A DNA stretch of 52,350 nucleotides from an uncultured Collinsella sp. (GCA_902494345.1 CABUSV010000016.1:1-52350); one strand, 5' to 3'. Counted from the stretch's first letter, positions 40,583 to 49,690 are shown. The notes: generated by a model from the sequence alone, not told the origin. Numbers and translations: made by a program.

Positions 40583-42180
40583 TGTCCGAAACCCTCAATG
40601 CCCAGGATATCGCCAAGAAACTGCAGGAGCAGCTCACGAGCCTCTCCGCGACGGTCGATACGCATGAGGTTTCAACGGTCGACGAGGTAGGCGACGGCAT
40701 CGCGCGCGTCTCCGGCCTCAAGAGCGCCATGGCAGGCGAGCTTCTGGAGTTCAAGAGCTCCGATACCGGTGAGACCGTCTTCGGCCTTGCCCAGAACCTT
40801 GACCGTGACGAGGTCGGCGCCGTTCTGTTCGGTGGCGTCGACTCCATCAAGGAAGGCGACGAGTGCCGCACCACTGGCCGCATTATGGATATCCCCGTGA
40901 GCCGTGCCATGCTCGGCCGCGTCGTCAATCCGCTCGGCCAGCCCATCGACGGCCTGGGCGACATCGTCGCCACGCACCGTCGCCCCATCGAGTTCAAGGC
41001 TCCCGGCGTCATCGATCGTACCCCGGTGTGCGAGCCGGTTCAGACCGGTCTGCTCGCTATCGACTCCATGGTGCCTATTGGCCGCGGTCAGCGTGAGCTC
41101 ATCATCGGCGACCGTAAGACCGGTAAGACCGCCATCGCCATCGACGCTATCCTCAACCAGCGCGGCAAGGGCATGGTCTGCATCTATGTCGCCATCGGCC
41201 AGAAGGCCTCCACGGTTGCCAACATCCGTGAGACCCTCGCTCAGCACGGTGCGCTCGACTACACCATCATCGTTTCGGCCACTGCTGCCGATTCCGCCCC
41301 TATGCAGTACATCGCGCCTATGGCCGGTGCCGCTATTGGCGAGTTCTTCATGTACAACGGCGAGGACGGCAAGCCCGCCAGCGAGACCAACCCCGGTGGC
41401 CACGTGCTCGTCATCTACGATGACCTGTCCAAGCAGGCCGTGGCCTACCGTCAGATGTCGCTGACGCTGCATCGTCCGCCCGGACGCGAGGCCTATCCTG
41501 GCGACATCTTCTACCTGCACTCTCGTCTGCTCGAGCGTGCCGTCAAGATGTCCAAGAAGAACGGTTACGGCTCCATGACGGCTCTTCCGATCATCGAGAC
41601 CCAGGACGGCGACGTCTCGGCCTACATTCCGACCAACGTCATTTCCATTACCGATGGTCAGATCTACCTGCAGTCCGAACTCTTCTTCCAGGGCCAGCGC
41701 CCGGCAGTCGACGTGGGCATTTCCGTGTCCCGCGTCGGTGGCGACGCGCAGACCAAGGCTATGAAGCAGGTCGCCGGCAACCTCCGTCTGGACCTCGCTT
41801 CGTACCAGGAGCTCGCCGGCTTTACGCAGTTCGGCTCCGACCTCGACGAGGCTACTCAGAAGCAGCTGACCCATGGTGCCCGCATGACCGAGCTCCTGAA
41901 GCAGCCGCGTTACAAGCCGTTTGAGGTTGGCGAGCAGATCGTTACGCTGTTCGCTGGCAACGAGGGCTTCCTGGATGACCTGGAGATCGCCGACGTGCTG
42001 CCTTTCCGTGCCGAGCTCATCGAGTACATGGACAATGGCTTTGGCTCGCTGCTCGACAAGGTTCGCGCCAAGAAGATCGATGATGACACCAAGGCTGAGC
42101 TCTTGCGCGTCATCGGCGACTTCAAGCAGCAGTTCATGGCCAAGCACCATTCGGATGTTTCTGGATCAGAGGAGAACTAA
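40582..42180 (+). CDS. atpA: F0F1 ATP synthase subunit alpha
   Basis: A 532-residue non-catalytic nucleotide-binding subunit of F1. The P-loop is GDRKTGKT near residue 173 (usually GDRQTGKT), with YVAIGQKASTVANI, ALPIIETQDGDVSAYIPTNVISITDGQIYL and the arginine finger in PAVDVGISVSRVGGDAQTKAMK. The N-terminal EVSTVDEVGDGIARVSGL beta-barrel is intact. A strong GGAGGTG site precedes ATG 40582. Confidence 0.97.
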   Translation: MSETLNAQDIAKKLQEQLTSLSATVDTHEVSTVDEVGDGIARVSGLKSAMAGELLEFKSSDTGETVFGLAQNLDRDEVGAVLFGGVDSIKEGDECRTTGRIMDIPVSRAMLGRVVNPLGQPIDGLGDIVATHRRPIEFKAPGVIDRTPVCEPVQTGLLAIDSMVPIGRGQRELIIGDRKTGKTAIAIDAILNQRGKGMVCIYVAIGQKASTVANIRETLAQHGALDYTIIVSATAADSAPMQYIAPMAGAAIGEFFMYNGEDGKPASETNPGGHVLVIYDDLSKQAVAYRQMSLTLHRPPGREAYPGDIFYLHSRLLERAVKMSKKNGYGSMTALPIIETQDGDVSAYIPTNVISITDGQIYLQSELFFQGQRPAVDVGISVSRVGGDAQTKAMKQVAGNLRLDLASYQELAGFTQFGSDLDEATQKQLTHGARMTELLKQPRYKPFEVGEQIVTLFAGNEGFLDDLEIADVLPFRAELIEYMDNGFGSLLDKVRAKKIDDDTKAELLRVIGDFKQQFMAKHHSDVSGSEEN

Positions 42181-42185
42181 GCCCC

Positions 42186-43094
42186 ATGGCCAACCTTCGC
42201 GACATTAAGAAGCGAATCTCCTCGGTTACCACGACCAAGCAGATCACGCGCACGATGGAGATGGTCTCTACGGCCAAGATCCGTCGTGCCCTCGATCGCT
42301 CCAAGCAGGCCGAGCCCTATAAGGAGGCGCTGACCGACGTCATGTTGACGGTCGCCGGCGACGCCTCCTGTTCGGGCACCGATCCCATGCTGCAGAAGCA
42401 TGAGAGCGTCAAGCATGGCCTGATTGTCGTTATTGCCTCGGACCGCGGCCTTGCCGGCGGTTTCAATACGACGGTGGAGCGCACGGCCGAAAAGCTCGCC
42501 GCTTCTTGGGCGAACGACGGCATCGAGTGCGAGATCATCGCGTGCGGGCGTAAGCCGGCCACGTATTTCCGCGACCGCGCAAACGTCATCATGCACTTTG
42601 AGGGCAACTCCTCTGAGCCCGATTTCAATCAGGCCCGCATGATCTCCTCTCATATCTGCGATGCGTATCGTGCCGGTGAGCTTGACCGTGTCGAGCTTGT
42701 CTACCACCACGCCAAGAACCGCGTGGATCAGGAGCTTCGCGTCGAGCATCTGTTGCCGCTCGACCCCGAGATGATCGCTATGGCCCACGGTCCGCGTAAG
42801 AACGAGACCGACGCCCCTAAGCGCATCTCGTCCACGTTCGAGTTCGTGCCCTCTCCCGAGCATGTTCTCGGCAAGCTTGTGCCGTCTTATATCCTGACGG
42901 TCATCTACCAGGCCCTGATCGATTCGGCGGCTGCCGAGCAGGGTGCACGCCGCAAGGCCATGCACTCCGCGACGGAAAACGCCACCGCGATCATCTCGAC
43001 CCTTACCCGCACGTATAGTCGCGTGCGCCAGGCTTCGATCACGACCGAGATTAACGAGATCGTCGGCGGAGCCTCAGCATTGGAGGAACAGTAA
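42186..43094 (+). CDS. atpG: F0F1 ATP synthase subunit gamma
   Basis: A 302-residue central shaft subunit. The N-terminal helix MANLRDIKKRISSVTTTKQI and the C-terminal helix (ARRKAMHSATENATAIISTL, then RQASITTEINEIVGGASALE) form the coiled coil inside F1. A middle Rossmann-like domain contains VVIASDRGLAGGFNTTV. It starts 5 bases after atpA, and the stop overlaps the atpD start (TAATG). Confidence 0.96.
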   Translation: MANLRDIKKRISSVTTTKQITRTMEMVSTAKIRRALDRSKQAEPYKEALTDVMLTVAGDASCSGTDPMLQKHESVKHGLIVVIASDRGLAGGFNTTVERTAEKLAASWANDGIECEIIACGRKPATYFRDRANVIMHFEGNSSEPDFNQARMISSHICDAYRAGELDRVELVYHHAKNRVDQELRVEHLLPLDPEMIAMAHGPRKNETDAPKRISSTFEFVPSPEHVLGKLVPSYILTVIYQALIDSAAAEQGARRKAMHSATENATAIISTLTRTYSRVRQASITTEINEIVGGASALEEQ

Positions 43095-44548
43095 TGGCTA
43101 ATAACACCGTAAAGCTTGCGGTCGAGGAAGCCACCAAGAAGACGACTGCCGGTGATGGTCGCATCGTGCGAATCATCGGCCCTGTCGTCGACGTCAAGTT
43201 TGACGGCGCGGTGCCCCCGATCTACAACGCGCTCACGGTCGAGGCCGAGACCCCGATCGGTCATCTGAGCACGATCCTCGAGGTCGAGAGCCAGCTTCCG
43301 GGCGGCGTCGTCCGCACGGTCGCCATGTCCTCGACCGACGGCCTGCAGCGCGGCCTCATCGCCACCGATACCGGTGAGCCCATGAAAATGCCCGTTGGCC
43401 CCAAGACGCTCGGCCGTATTTGGAACGTCATGGGCAAGCCCGTCGACGGCAAGCCCATGCCCGAGGTGGAGGAGTTCTACCCCATCCACCATGCAGCGCC
43501 CCGTTTCGACGAGCTCACCACCAAGACCGAGATCTTCGAGACCGGCATCAAGGCCGTCGACCTGCTCGAGCCCTACATCCGCGGCGGCAAGACAGGTCTG
43601 TTCGGTGGCGCCGGCGTCGGCAAGACCGTTCTGATTCAGGAGCTCATCAACAACCTCGCCCAGGAGCACGGCGGCACCTCGGTGTTCACCGGCGTCGGCG
43701 AGCGTACCCGCGAGGGCACCGACCTGTTCCTCGAGATGAGCGAGTCTGGCGTTATCGACAAGACCTGCTTGGTCTACGGTCAGATGAACGAGCCGCCCGG
43801 AGCGCGTCTGCGCATCGGTCTGGCCGGCCTTACCACCGCTGAGTATTTCCGTGATCGTGGCCAGGACGTTCTGCTGTTCATCGACAACATCTTCCGCTTC
43901 TCCCAGGCAGGTTCCGAGGTTTCCGCACTGCTGGGCCGTATGCCGTCCGCCGTTGGTTACCAGCCCACGCTGGCAACCGAGATGGGCGACCTCCAGGAGC
44001 GCATTACCTCGACCAAGACGGGCTCCATTACCTCCGTCCAGGCTGTCTACGTCCCCGCAGACGACCTGACCGACCCGGCGCCTGCCACGACGTTTACTCA
44101 CCTCGATGCCACCACGGTTCTTTCGCGTAGCATTTCGTCGCTCGGCCTGTTCCCGGCTATCGACCCGCTCGCGTCTTCCTCCGACGCTCTCGATCCCTCG
44201 ATCGTCGGCGAGGAGCACTACCGTGTCGCTGTCAAGGTCCAGGAGCTCCTGCAGGAGTACTCCGACCTTCAGGACATCATCGCAATTCTGGGTATGGACG
44301 AGCTGTCCGAGGAGCAGCGCCTTACGGTCAACCGTGCCCGTAAGATTCAGCAGTTCCTCTCGCAGTCCTTCCACGTCGCCGAGAAGTTCACCGGCAACCC
44401 CGGTGTCTACGTCCGCGTCGAGGATACCGTCCGCTCTTTTGCCGAGATTGTCGACGGCAAGGCCGATGACCTGCCCGAGCAGGCTTTCCGCTATGCTTCC
44501 ACGATTGAGGACGTGCGCGAGCGCGCCCGCAAGATGGGGGAGAAGTAG
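43094..44548 (+). CDS. atpD: F0F1 ATP synthase subunit beta
   Basis: A 484-residue catalytic subunit. P-loop GGAGVGKT near residue 173, catalytic Glu in GVGERTREGTDL, Walker B VLLFIDNIFRF, and the DELSEEQRL DELSEED-like loop are all visible. A 15-residue extension precedes the first beta strand. Expression follows atpG by translational coupling. All catalytic positions look intact. Confidence 0.97.
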   Translation: MANNTVKLAVEEATKKTTAGDGRIVRIIGPVVDVKFDGAVPPIYNALTVEAETPIGHLSTILEVESQLPGGVVRTVAMSSTDGLQRGLIATDTGEPMKMPVGPKTLGRIWNVMGKPVDGKPMPEVEEFYPIHHAAPRFDELTTKTEIFETGIKAVDLLEPYIRGGKTGLFGGAGVGKTVLIQELINNLAQEHGGTSVFTGVGERTREGTDLFLEMSESGVIDKTCLVYGQMNEPPGARLRIGLAGLTTAEYFRDRGQDVLLFIDNIFRFSQAGSEVSALLGRMPSAVGYQPTLATEMGDLQERITSTKTGSITSVQAVYVPADDLTDPAPATTFTHLDATTVLSRSISSLGLFPAIDPLASSSDALDPSIVGEEHYRVAVKVQELLQEYSDLQDIIAILGMDELSEEQRLTVNRARKIQQFLSQSFHVAEKFTGNPGVYVRVEDTVRSFAEIVDGKADDLPEQAFRYASTIEDVRERARKMGEK

Positions 44549-44551
44549 GTT

Positions 44552-44944
44552 ATGCGTATCCGCATCGTGTGCCCCGTGAGCTGCGCCTATGAGGGCGACG
44601 CTGCGTTTGTGTCGATTCCGTCCACGGATGGCGAGTTTGGCGTTCTGCCTGCTCACTCCAGCGAGATCTGCACGATCGACCGCGGTTACGTTCGCGTTTC
44701 CGATAAGGCCATGGGCACTGTCGACCACACGTTTGCCGTGGCCGGCGGCTATGCCCAGGTTGCGGACGATGTCGTGACCGTTCTCGCCGAGCGCGCTTGC
44801 GATTTGGCGACCGTCGATGCCGACAAGCTTAAAGCTGATATTCAAGGTTTTGAAGAGAAGCTGGGTAATTTGTCGGAGGATGATGCACGCCGCGCCTACC
44901 TCTATAATGAAATCGCATGGTGTAAGCTCAAGCTTGCCCAATAG
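44552..44944 (+). CDS. atpC: F0F1 ATP synthase subunit epsilon
   Basis: A 130-residue subunit with the N-terminal beta-sandwich (EFGVLPAHSSEICTIDRGYV, AVAGGYAQVADDVVTVLAERA) and a C-terminal two-helix hairpin that can inhibit ATP hydrolysis. It is the last gene of the operon, and a strong terminator follows 36 bases after the stop. Confidence 0.95.
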   Translation: MRIRIVCPVSCAYEGDAAFVSIPSTDGEFGVLPAHSSEICTIDRGYVRVSDKAMGTVDHTFAVAGGYAQVADDVVTVLAERACDLATVDADKLKADIQGFEEKLGNLSEDDARRAYLYNEIAWCKLKLAQ

Positions 44945-44980
44945 TCAAACGATTTAGCGTTCGACCATTTGCGAACACAT

Positions 44981-45019
44981 CATGCCCGGGATGGCCCAGC
45001 CATCCCGGGCATGCTTTTT
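44981..45019 (+). terminator. Rho-independent terminator of the atp operon
   Basis: CATGCCCGGGATGG (44981-44994) pairs perfectly with 45000-45013 across loop CCCAG, then CTTTTTG. It lies 13 bases before the murA start, so murA's ribosome site sits right behind it and some readthrough may feed murA. Confidence 0.92.
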
Positions 45020-45032
45020 GAAAGGGTAGACC

Positions 45033-46316
45033 TTGGATATTATCCGCGTTGAGGGTGGCCACGCCATCGGAGGCTCCGTGCCCGTTTCGGGCGCCAAGAA
45101 CTCCGCACTCAAACTCATGGCGGCAACGCTTCTGGCGCCGGGCAAGACGACGCTGCAGAACGTGCCCGATATTTCCGATGTCCACGTGATGGGCAAGGTG
45201 CTCAAGGGCATGGGCGCTACGATCGATGTTCTCGACGAGCACACGCTCGAGATTGATACCTCTCAGGTCGATTCTTGGGAGGCCCCCTACGAGCTCGTTG
45301 CCAAGATGCGTGCTTCCACAGCCGTGATGGGACCCCTGCTGGGTCGCTTCCATCGCGCCAAGATCGCCATGCCGGGCGGCTGCAACCTGGGTGCTCGCAA
45401 GATCGATATGCACATTCTTGGTCTCGAGGCCCTGGGCGTTGAGTTCGATACCGCCCACGGTTACATCAACGCTAATGCGCCCCAAGGTCTGCGCGGTACC
45501 ACCGTCACGCTCGAGTTCGCCAGTGTCGGTGCGACCGAGAACCTCATTATGGCATCCGTGCGCGCGAAGGGTACCACGGTTATCGACAATGCCGCCCGCG
45601 AGCCCGAGATCGTCGATCTCGCCAACATGCTCAACGAGATGGGCGCTAAGATTGTCGGCGCCGGTACGCCTGTCGTGACCATCGAGGGCGTGGAAGAGCT
45701 GCATCCCGTTACCCATCGCGTAGTGGGCGACCGCATCGAGGCCGGCACCTTTATCGTCGCCGGTGCGTTGATGGCCGACGATCGCGGTGTCGACGTCACG
45801 GGTTTTTGCCCCATTCACTTGGGCATGGTACTCAAGAAGATGGAGCTCATGGGTATCGACTGCGAGCGCGTCGAGGATGGCGTCCATGTAAACCGTGCCG
45901 AGCGTATCAAGCCGGTCGACATCCAGACGCTTCCGTTCCCCGGCTTCCCGACGGACATGCAGGCGCAGATTATGGTGCTCTCCGCCCTTGCCGATGGTAG
46001 CTCCGTTATCACCGAGAACATCTTCGAGAATCGCTTTATGTTTGCCTCTGAGCTGGTGCGCATGGGTGCCGACATTCGTATCGAGAGCCATCATGCCATG
46101 ATTCATGGCGTCAAGGGCTTCTCGGGTGCACAGGTTACCTCGCCCGATCTGCGTGGCGGAGCGGCCCTCGTCGTAGCGGGCTTGATCGCCGACGGGACGA
46201 CCGAGGTTTCGGCCATCCATCACATCAAGCGCGGCTACGAGCGGTTTGTCGAAAAGCTGCAGGCGCTTGGCGCGCATGTCGAGCATGCTACCGTCCCCGA
46301 TCCCGTCATCTACTAA
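45033..46316 (+). CDS. murA: UDP-N-acetylglucosamine 1-carboxyvinyltransferase
   Basis: A 427-residue enzyme of the first committed peptidoglycan step, adding enolpyruvate from PEP to UDP-GlcNAc. K22-N23 in SGAKNSALK, Cys117 in MPGGCNLGARKID (the residue attacked by fosfomycin) and the Asp in PGFPTDMQAQ (about 305) are all present, so fosfomycin sensitivity at the target is expected. It starts with TTG at 45033 behind GAAAGGG, directly after the atp terminator. An LCP cell-wall gene follows by 12 bases. Confidence 0.96.
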   Translation: MDIIRVEGGHAIGGSVPVSGAKNSALKLMAATLLAPGKTTLQNVPDISDVHVMGKVLKGMGATIDVLDEHTLEIDTSQVDSWEAPYELVAKMRASTAVMGPLLGRFHRAKIAMPGGCNLGARKIDMHILGLEALGVEFDTAHGYINANAPQGLRGTTVTLEFASVGATENLIMASVRAKGTTVIDNAAREPEIVDLANMLNEMGAKIVGAGTPVVTIEGVEELHPVTHRVVGDRIEAGTFIVAGALMADDRGVDVTGFCPIHLGMVLKKMELMGIDCERVEDGVHVNRAERIKPVDIQTLPFPGFPTDMQAQIMVLSALADGSSVITENIFENRFMFASELVRMGADIRIESHHAMIHGVKGFSGAQVTSPDLRGGAALVVAGLIADGTTEVSAIHHIKRGYERFVEKLQALGAHVEHATVPDPVIY

Positions 46317-46328
46317 TACAGGTTGCCT

Positions 46329-47564
46329 ATGTTTAATAAAAAACCCCTCGCGGATACCACCACCCGAAGACCCTCAACTGGTGCGCAGGCCAAGATCTAC
46401 AGTCGCGATAACGTGGCTCGCTATTCCGAGCGCGCTCGTCAACGTCGCCGTAGCCACACGATTCGTCACGTCGCGCTCATTGTCGTGCTTGGCGTGCTGC
46501 TGAGTGCCACTACCGCTGCCGGCCTGTGGTTTGCCACCATTATGGGCAAGCTCGGCGATTCTAATGTCATTACCGACAATCTGCGTCGGGTTCTGGTTGA
46601 CACCGATGAGGCAAAGGATCCGTTCTACGTGCTGCTTCTTGGCACCGACGGCCGTCCGGGCGAGGATACGTATCGTGCCGACTCGATTATCCTGGCACGC
46701 ATCGACCCCACGCAAAAACAGGCGACGCTCATTTCCGTTCCGCGCGACACCAAGGTCGAGTACAAGGGCGAGACCATGAAGATCAACGCCTGCCATACCG
46801 TTGGCGGCGCCGAGGCCATGGTCGAGGCGGTCAACGAGCTGTGCGGTGTTCAGATTTCCCACTATGCCGAGGTCAGCTTCGACGGTATGCAGGCGCTGAT
46901 TGATTCGGTTGGCGGTATCGACATTAACGCAACCGATGATGTTGACGACCCCGAGCACCTGGATATTAAGATTACCGCTGGCCAGCAGCATATGGACGGT
47001 GCCACCGCCCTTACCTATGCCCGCTGCCGCTACACCTATGCCGACGGCGATTACACGCGCATGCGCCACCAGCGTCAGGTGCTTGGCGCCCTTGCCAACC
47101 AGATTCTCAATAACTTCGATGCCACAAAGATCTTTGGCCTGGTTAATTCGCTGTCCGATATGCTCGTAACCGATATGAGCGTTCAGGATATCGTGGCTAC
47201 GGTCAACGCCATGCGCGGTATGGATGTCGACGGTATCTACTCGGCCAACCTGCCCTCGTACGCCGACGACAGCACCATGATCGACGGTGTGAGCTACGTC
47301 TTTGTCTACGAGGACGAGCTCAAGGAAATGATGGAGCGCGTCGATGCCGGCAAGGATCCCAAGGGTCCCAACACCATGGGTCTTTCCGACGGTTCCAGCT
47401 CTACGATCGGTGACCTGAACAACAACACGTCTGACGACTACGCAAACGGTACCGCAACCTCATCGGTCAGCTCTGACGATTCCGATGACTCAAGCGATTC
47501 AAGCGATTCGGACTACTACGAAGAGCCCACCGGCGACGGCAACGGCTACGAAGCCAACTACTAG
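46329..47564 (+). CDS. LytR-CpsA-Psr (LCP) family cell-wall glycopolymer ligase
   Basis: A 411-residue membrane protein. A basic cytoplasmic segment (about 1-45) leads to one membrane helix (HVALIVVLGVLLSATTAAGLWF) and an external LCP domain (about 95-290): LLLGTDGRPGEDTYRADSIILARIDP, SVPRDTKVEYKG, INACHTVGGAEAMVEAV, DSVGGIDI and ALTYARCRYTYADGDYTRMRHQRQVL, with the family's Arg and Asp residues for polyprenyl-phosphate binding. LCP proteins attach wall polymers to peptidoglycan. The C-terminus is a Ser/Asp-rich tail. It starts at ATG 46329, next to murA, consistent with wall assembly. R1 copy d begins two bases after the stop. Confidence 0.92.
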   Translation: MFNKKPLADTTTRRPSTGAQAKIYSRDNVARYSERARQRRRSHTIRHVALIVVLGVLLSATTAAGLWFATIMGKLGDSNVITDNLRRVLVDTDEAKDPFYVLLLGTDGRPGEDTYRADSIILARIDPTQKQATLISVPRDTKVEYKGETMKINACHTVGGAEAMVEAVNELCGVQISHYAEVSFDGMQALIDSVGGIDINATDDVDDPEHLDIKITAGQQHMDGATALTYARCRYTYADGDYTRMRHQRQVLGALANQILNNFDATKIFGLVNSLSDMLVTDMSVQDIVATVNAMRGMDVDGIYSANLPSYADDSTMIDGVSYVFVYEDELKEMMERVDAGKDPKGPNTMGLSDGSSSTIGDLNNNTSDDYANGTATSSVSSDDSDDSSDSSDSDYYEEPTGDGNGYEANY

Positions 47565-47565
47565 A

Positions 47566-47795
47566 GTTACGGCGTTTTACCAAACGCCGTAACGACTCGA
47601 CGCTGCGCGGGCCGCATTTGGACAATCTGACGTTCAACTTCAAGGGCGCGACCAGAAGGTCAGCGCCCTTTCGCTTCACGTCACCTTGTCTCAAATGCGA
47701 CCCGCTCGCTGTCGTTGCCAAAACATCGGCGTTGCCGGAACACTTGGCACTTGGGGACGTTCCTTTTGTGCCGGCAGTTTGGGACACTCCTTGCG
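47566..47795 (+). repeat. R1 structured repeat, copy d, with extension
   Basis: The 5' hairpin (47566-47593) is identical to that of copy c. The apical hairpin keeps GACCAGAAGGTC (47650-47661) but the flanking stem is AAGGGCGC with GCGCCCTT instead of AGGCA-type arms. The outer helix is CGCATTTG (47613-47620) with CAAATGCG (47692-47699) in place of the other copies' sequence. Tail GCCAAAACATCGGCG follows, then the extension with TTGGGGACGTTCCTT and GGGACACTCCTTG shared with copy a. Confidence 0.88.
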
Positions 47796-47834
47796 TTAAG
47801 AGGCTGGCGTGCGTCAACCTATTCTCGTTGCAGT

Positions 47835-47872
47835 AAAAAAATCGCCCCGTTCTTGGTTGAGGACGGGGCAAT
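47835..47872 (-). terminator. Rho-independent terminator of pepT
   Basis: On the minus strand GCCCCGT (complement of 47863-47869) pairs with ACGGGGC (complement of 47844-47850), followed by GATTTTTTT. It lies 30 bases after the pepT stop. Confidence 0.85.
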
Positions 47873-47899
47873 TCGTCTTTTGGACTTGTGCAGCCAGGC

Positions 47900-49147
47900 T
47901 TATGCAAAGCGGGCGACGAGCTCCTGGAGCACGTCGGTCATCTTGACGAGCGAACTGACCGGGACGAACTCGTTGACGCCGTGGTAGCAATAGCCGCCGG
48001 TGGAAAGGTTGGGGCAGGGCAGACCGCGGAACGACAGCTGAGCGCCGTCGGTGCCGCCACGAATCGGCAGCACTTGGGGCTCAACGCCGCAGGCAAGGTA
48101 GGCTTCCTTGGCAACATCAATAAGCTCGGGATAGTCACGAACGATCTCGGCCATATTTCGATACTGCTGCTTAATCTCGACTGTCACGCGCTCCTCACCC
48201 AGACGCTGGTTGAGCATCGAGGCGGCGGCATCAATAAGGTCGAGTTTCTGCTGGAACTTGGCGGCGTCATGATCGCGGATGATATAGCGCGCTGTGGCGT
48301 GATCGACGGTCGCAGATACACCCTCAAGGTGATAAAAGCCCTCGTAGCCTTCCGTATACTCCGGGCGCTGCACGTAGGGGAGCAACGCGTTGAAGTCGCA
48401 GAACAGATTGCCTGCGTTGACCATACGGCCCTTAGCGTCGCCCGGGTGGATGGACTGGCCCTCAAAGCGGACGGTCGCCTCGGCGGCGTTAAAGCACTCC
48501 CACTCCAGCTCGCCGATGGGGCCGCCGTCGACCGTGTAGGCGTACTTGCAGCCAAAGGTAGCGATATCCAACAGCTCGGCTCCGTGGCCGATTTCCTCGT
48601 CAGGGCAGAAGCAAATGCCGAGTGCGGGATGGGGCAAAGAAGGGTCCTGAGCGATACGCGCGACAAGCGACATGATCTCGGCGACGCCTGCCTTGTCGTC
48701 TGCGCCCAGCAGCGTGGTGCCATCGCTGCAGACCAGGTCCTCACCCGCGAGGTCGTTCAGGGCGGGAAGCTTGGCGGTACTCATGGCAACGGGCTTACCG
48801 TCAACCGTGCCGCAGACCAGGTCGCCGCCTTCGTAGTGTACGATGTGCGGCTTCACGCCGGCGCCCGGTGCAACTTCGGTGGTGTCGAGATGGGCGATCA
48901 GGCCCAGGGCGGGCTTGTCCTCAGCGCCCGCACTTGCGGGGATATGCGCGCAGACATAGGCGTGCTCGGTCACGTAGGCATCTTCCGCACCAAGCTCGCG
49001 CAGCTCTTCAGCCAGCACGTTGGCAAGGTCAAACTGAACGGCGCTCGAGGGTACCTGGTCGCAGTTTGCATCCTCGGACTGCGTGTTGATCTGGACGTAG
49101 CGCAAAAAGCGCTCGAGGACATCGGGGCTCGTGGTGGTGTTTTCCAT
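47900..49147 (-). CDS. pepT: Peptidase T (tripeptidase)
   Basis: A 415-residue M20B tripeptidase that removes N-terminal residues from tripeptides in the cytoplasm. LGLIAHLDTTEVAPG holds the first zinc His and its Asp, LLGADDKAGVAEI the bridging Asp, CFCPDEEIGHGA the catalytic Glu pair, SIHPGDAKGRMVNA the dimerisation loop and GYCYHGVNEFVPV the last zinc His. ATG 49147 has GGAG upstream; a longer frame to 49243 would overlap the divergent regulator's promoter. It is monocistronic with its own terminator. Confidence 0.95.
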   Translation of the reverse strand: MENTTTSPDVLERFLRYVQINTQSEDANCDQVPSSAVQFDLANVLAEELRELGAEDAYVTEHAYVCAHIPASAGAEDKPALGLIAHLDTTEVAPGAGVKPHIVHYEGGDLVCGTVDGKPVAMSTAKLPALNDLAGEDLVCSDGTTLLGADDKAGVAEIMSLVARIAQDPSLPHPALGICFCPDEEIGHGAELLDIATFGCKYAYTVDGGPIGELEWECFNAAEATVRFEGQSIHPGDAKGRMVNAGNLFCDFNALLPYVQRPEYTEGYEGFYHLEGVSATVDHATARYIIRDHDAAKFQQKLDLIDAAASMLNQRLGEERVTVEIKQQYRNMAEIVRDYPELIDVAKEAYLACGVEPQVLPIRGGTDGAQLSFRGLPCPNLSTGGYCYHGVNEFVPVSSLVKMTDVLQELVARFA

Positions 49148-49195
49148 AAAGACCGCTCCAATCTTGGTCGTCGTGTGCAACAAGAACTCTAGCAC

Positions 49196-49213
49196 GGTAT
49201 GCCACGGCATACC
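49196..49213. promoter_or_regulatory. 18-bp perfect palindrome between pepT and the DtxR/MntR-type gene
   Basis: GGTATGCC and GGCATACC flank a 2-base AC centre. It lies 49 bases upstream of pepT and 55 bases upstream of the regulator gene, in the position of an operator serving both. A TAGAAT hexamer for the regulator lies at 49231-49236. DtxR-family regulators bind palindromes of about this length, so autoregulation is plausible. Confidence 0.6.
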
Positions 49214-49267
49214 ACGACGCTTGGATGGGGTAGAATCAGCCATTGAATGCAGAAGGGACGGAAGATC

Positions 49268-49690
49268 ATGGATACGACAAATAGCTCGCGCGAACTACAT
49301 CTGACGGTGGCGAACGAAGACTACTTGGAGTGCATGGTTCGCATTGAAAGCGAAGAGGGGGAAACCAACGGCGTGCGATCGGTCGACATCGCGCAGCGCC
49401 TTGGCGTCTCCAAGGCATCGGTCAATAAAGCGGTTTCGGCGCTCAAGGCATCCGAACTTGTCGAGCAATCGCACTACGGCAAGGTAGTCCTGACCGATCG
49501 TGGCCGCGAGGTTGGTACGGCTATCTGGTACCGTCATCGCCTCATCCGCACGTTTTTGGTTCAGGAGCTCGGTGTCGAATTTGAGCGAGCCGATTCCGAG
49601 GCCTGCATGATGGAGCATGCGCTTTCCGAGGACACGATGAACCGCTGGCTCGCCTATCTCGAAAAGCAGGGAATCAGCGTCGAGGAATAG
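49268..49690 (+). CDS. DtxR/MntR-family metal-dependent regulator
   Basis: A 140-residue repressor of the short, SH3-less MntR type. The winged helix-turn-helix is at about 15-75 (NEDYLECMVRI, VRSVDIAQRLGVSKASVNKA, GKVVLTDRGREVG) and the dimerisation/metal domain at 80-140. Metal-ligand candidates follow the MntR pattern: Asp/Glu in NEDYLE, His in RHRLIRTF and Glu/His in EACMMEHALSED. It probably senses manganese or iron. ATG 49268 is preferred over 49247 by comparison with family N-termini. The methyltransferase-type gene starts 11 bases later and so is likely cotranscribed. Confidence 0.85.
   Translation: MDTTNSSRELHLTVANEDYLECMVRIESEEGETNGVRSVDIAQRLGVSKASVNKAVSALKASELVEQSHYGKVVLTDRGREVGTAIWYRHRLIRTFLVQELGVEFERADSEACMMEHALSEDTMNRWLAYLEKQGISVEE

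Noticed and set aside
14512..47795. R1 considered as integron attC sites, because IS1111 elements can insert in attC
   Set aside because: No GTTRRRY/RYYYAAC pair at the ends, no integrase and no cassette-like genes between copies.
49247..49268. Upstream ATG at 49247 as start of the DtxR/MntR-type gene
   Set aside because: The extra MQKGRKI segment is not typical of the family, while ATG 49268 has a GGAAG site.
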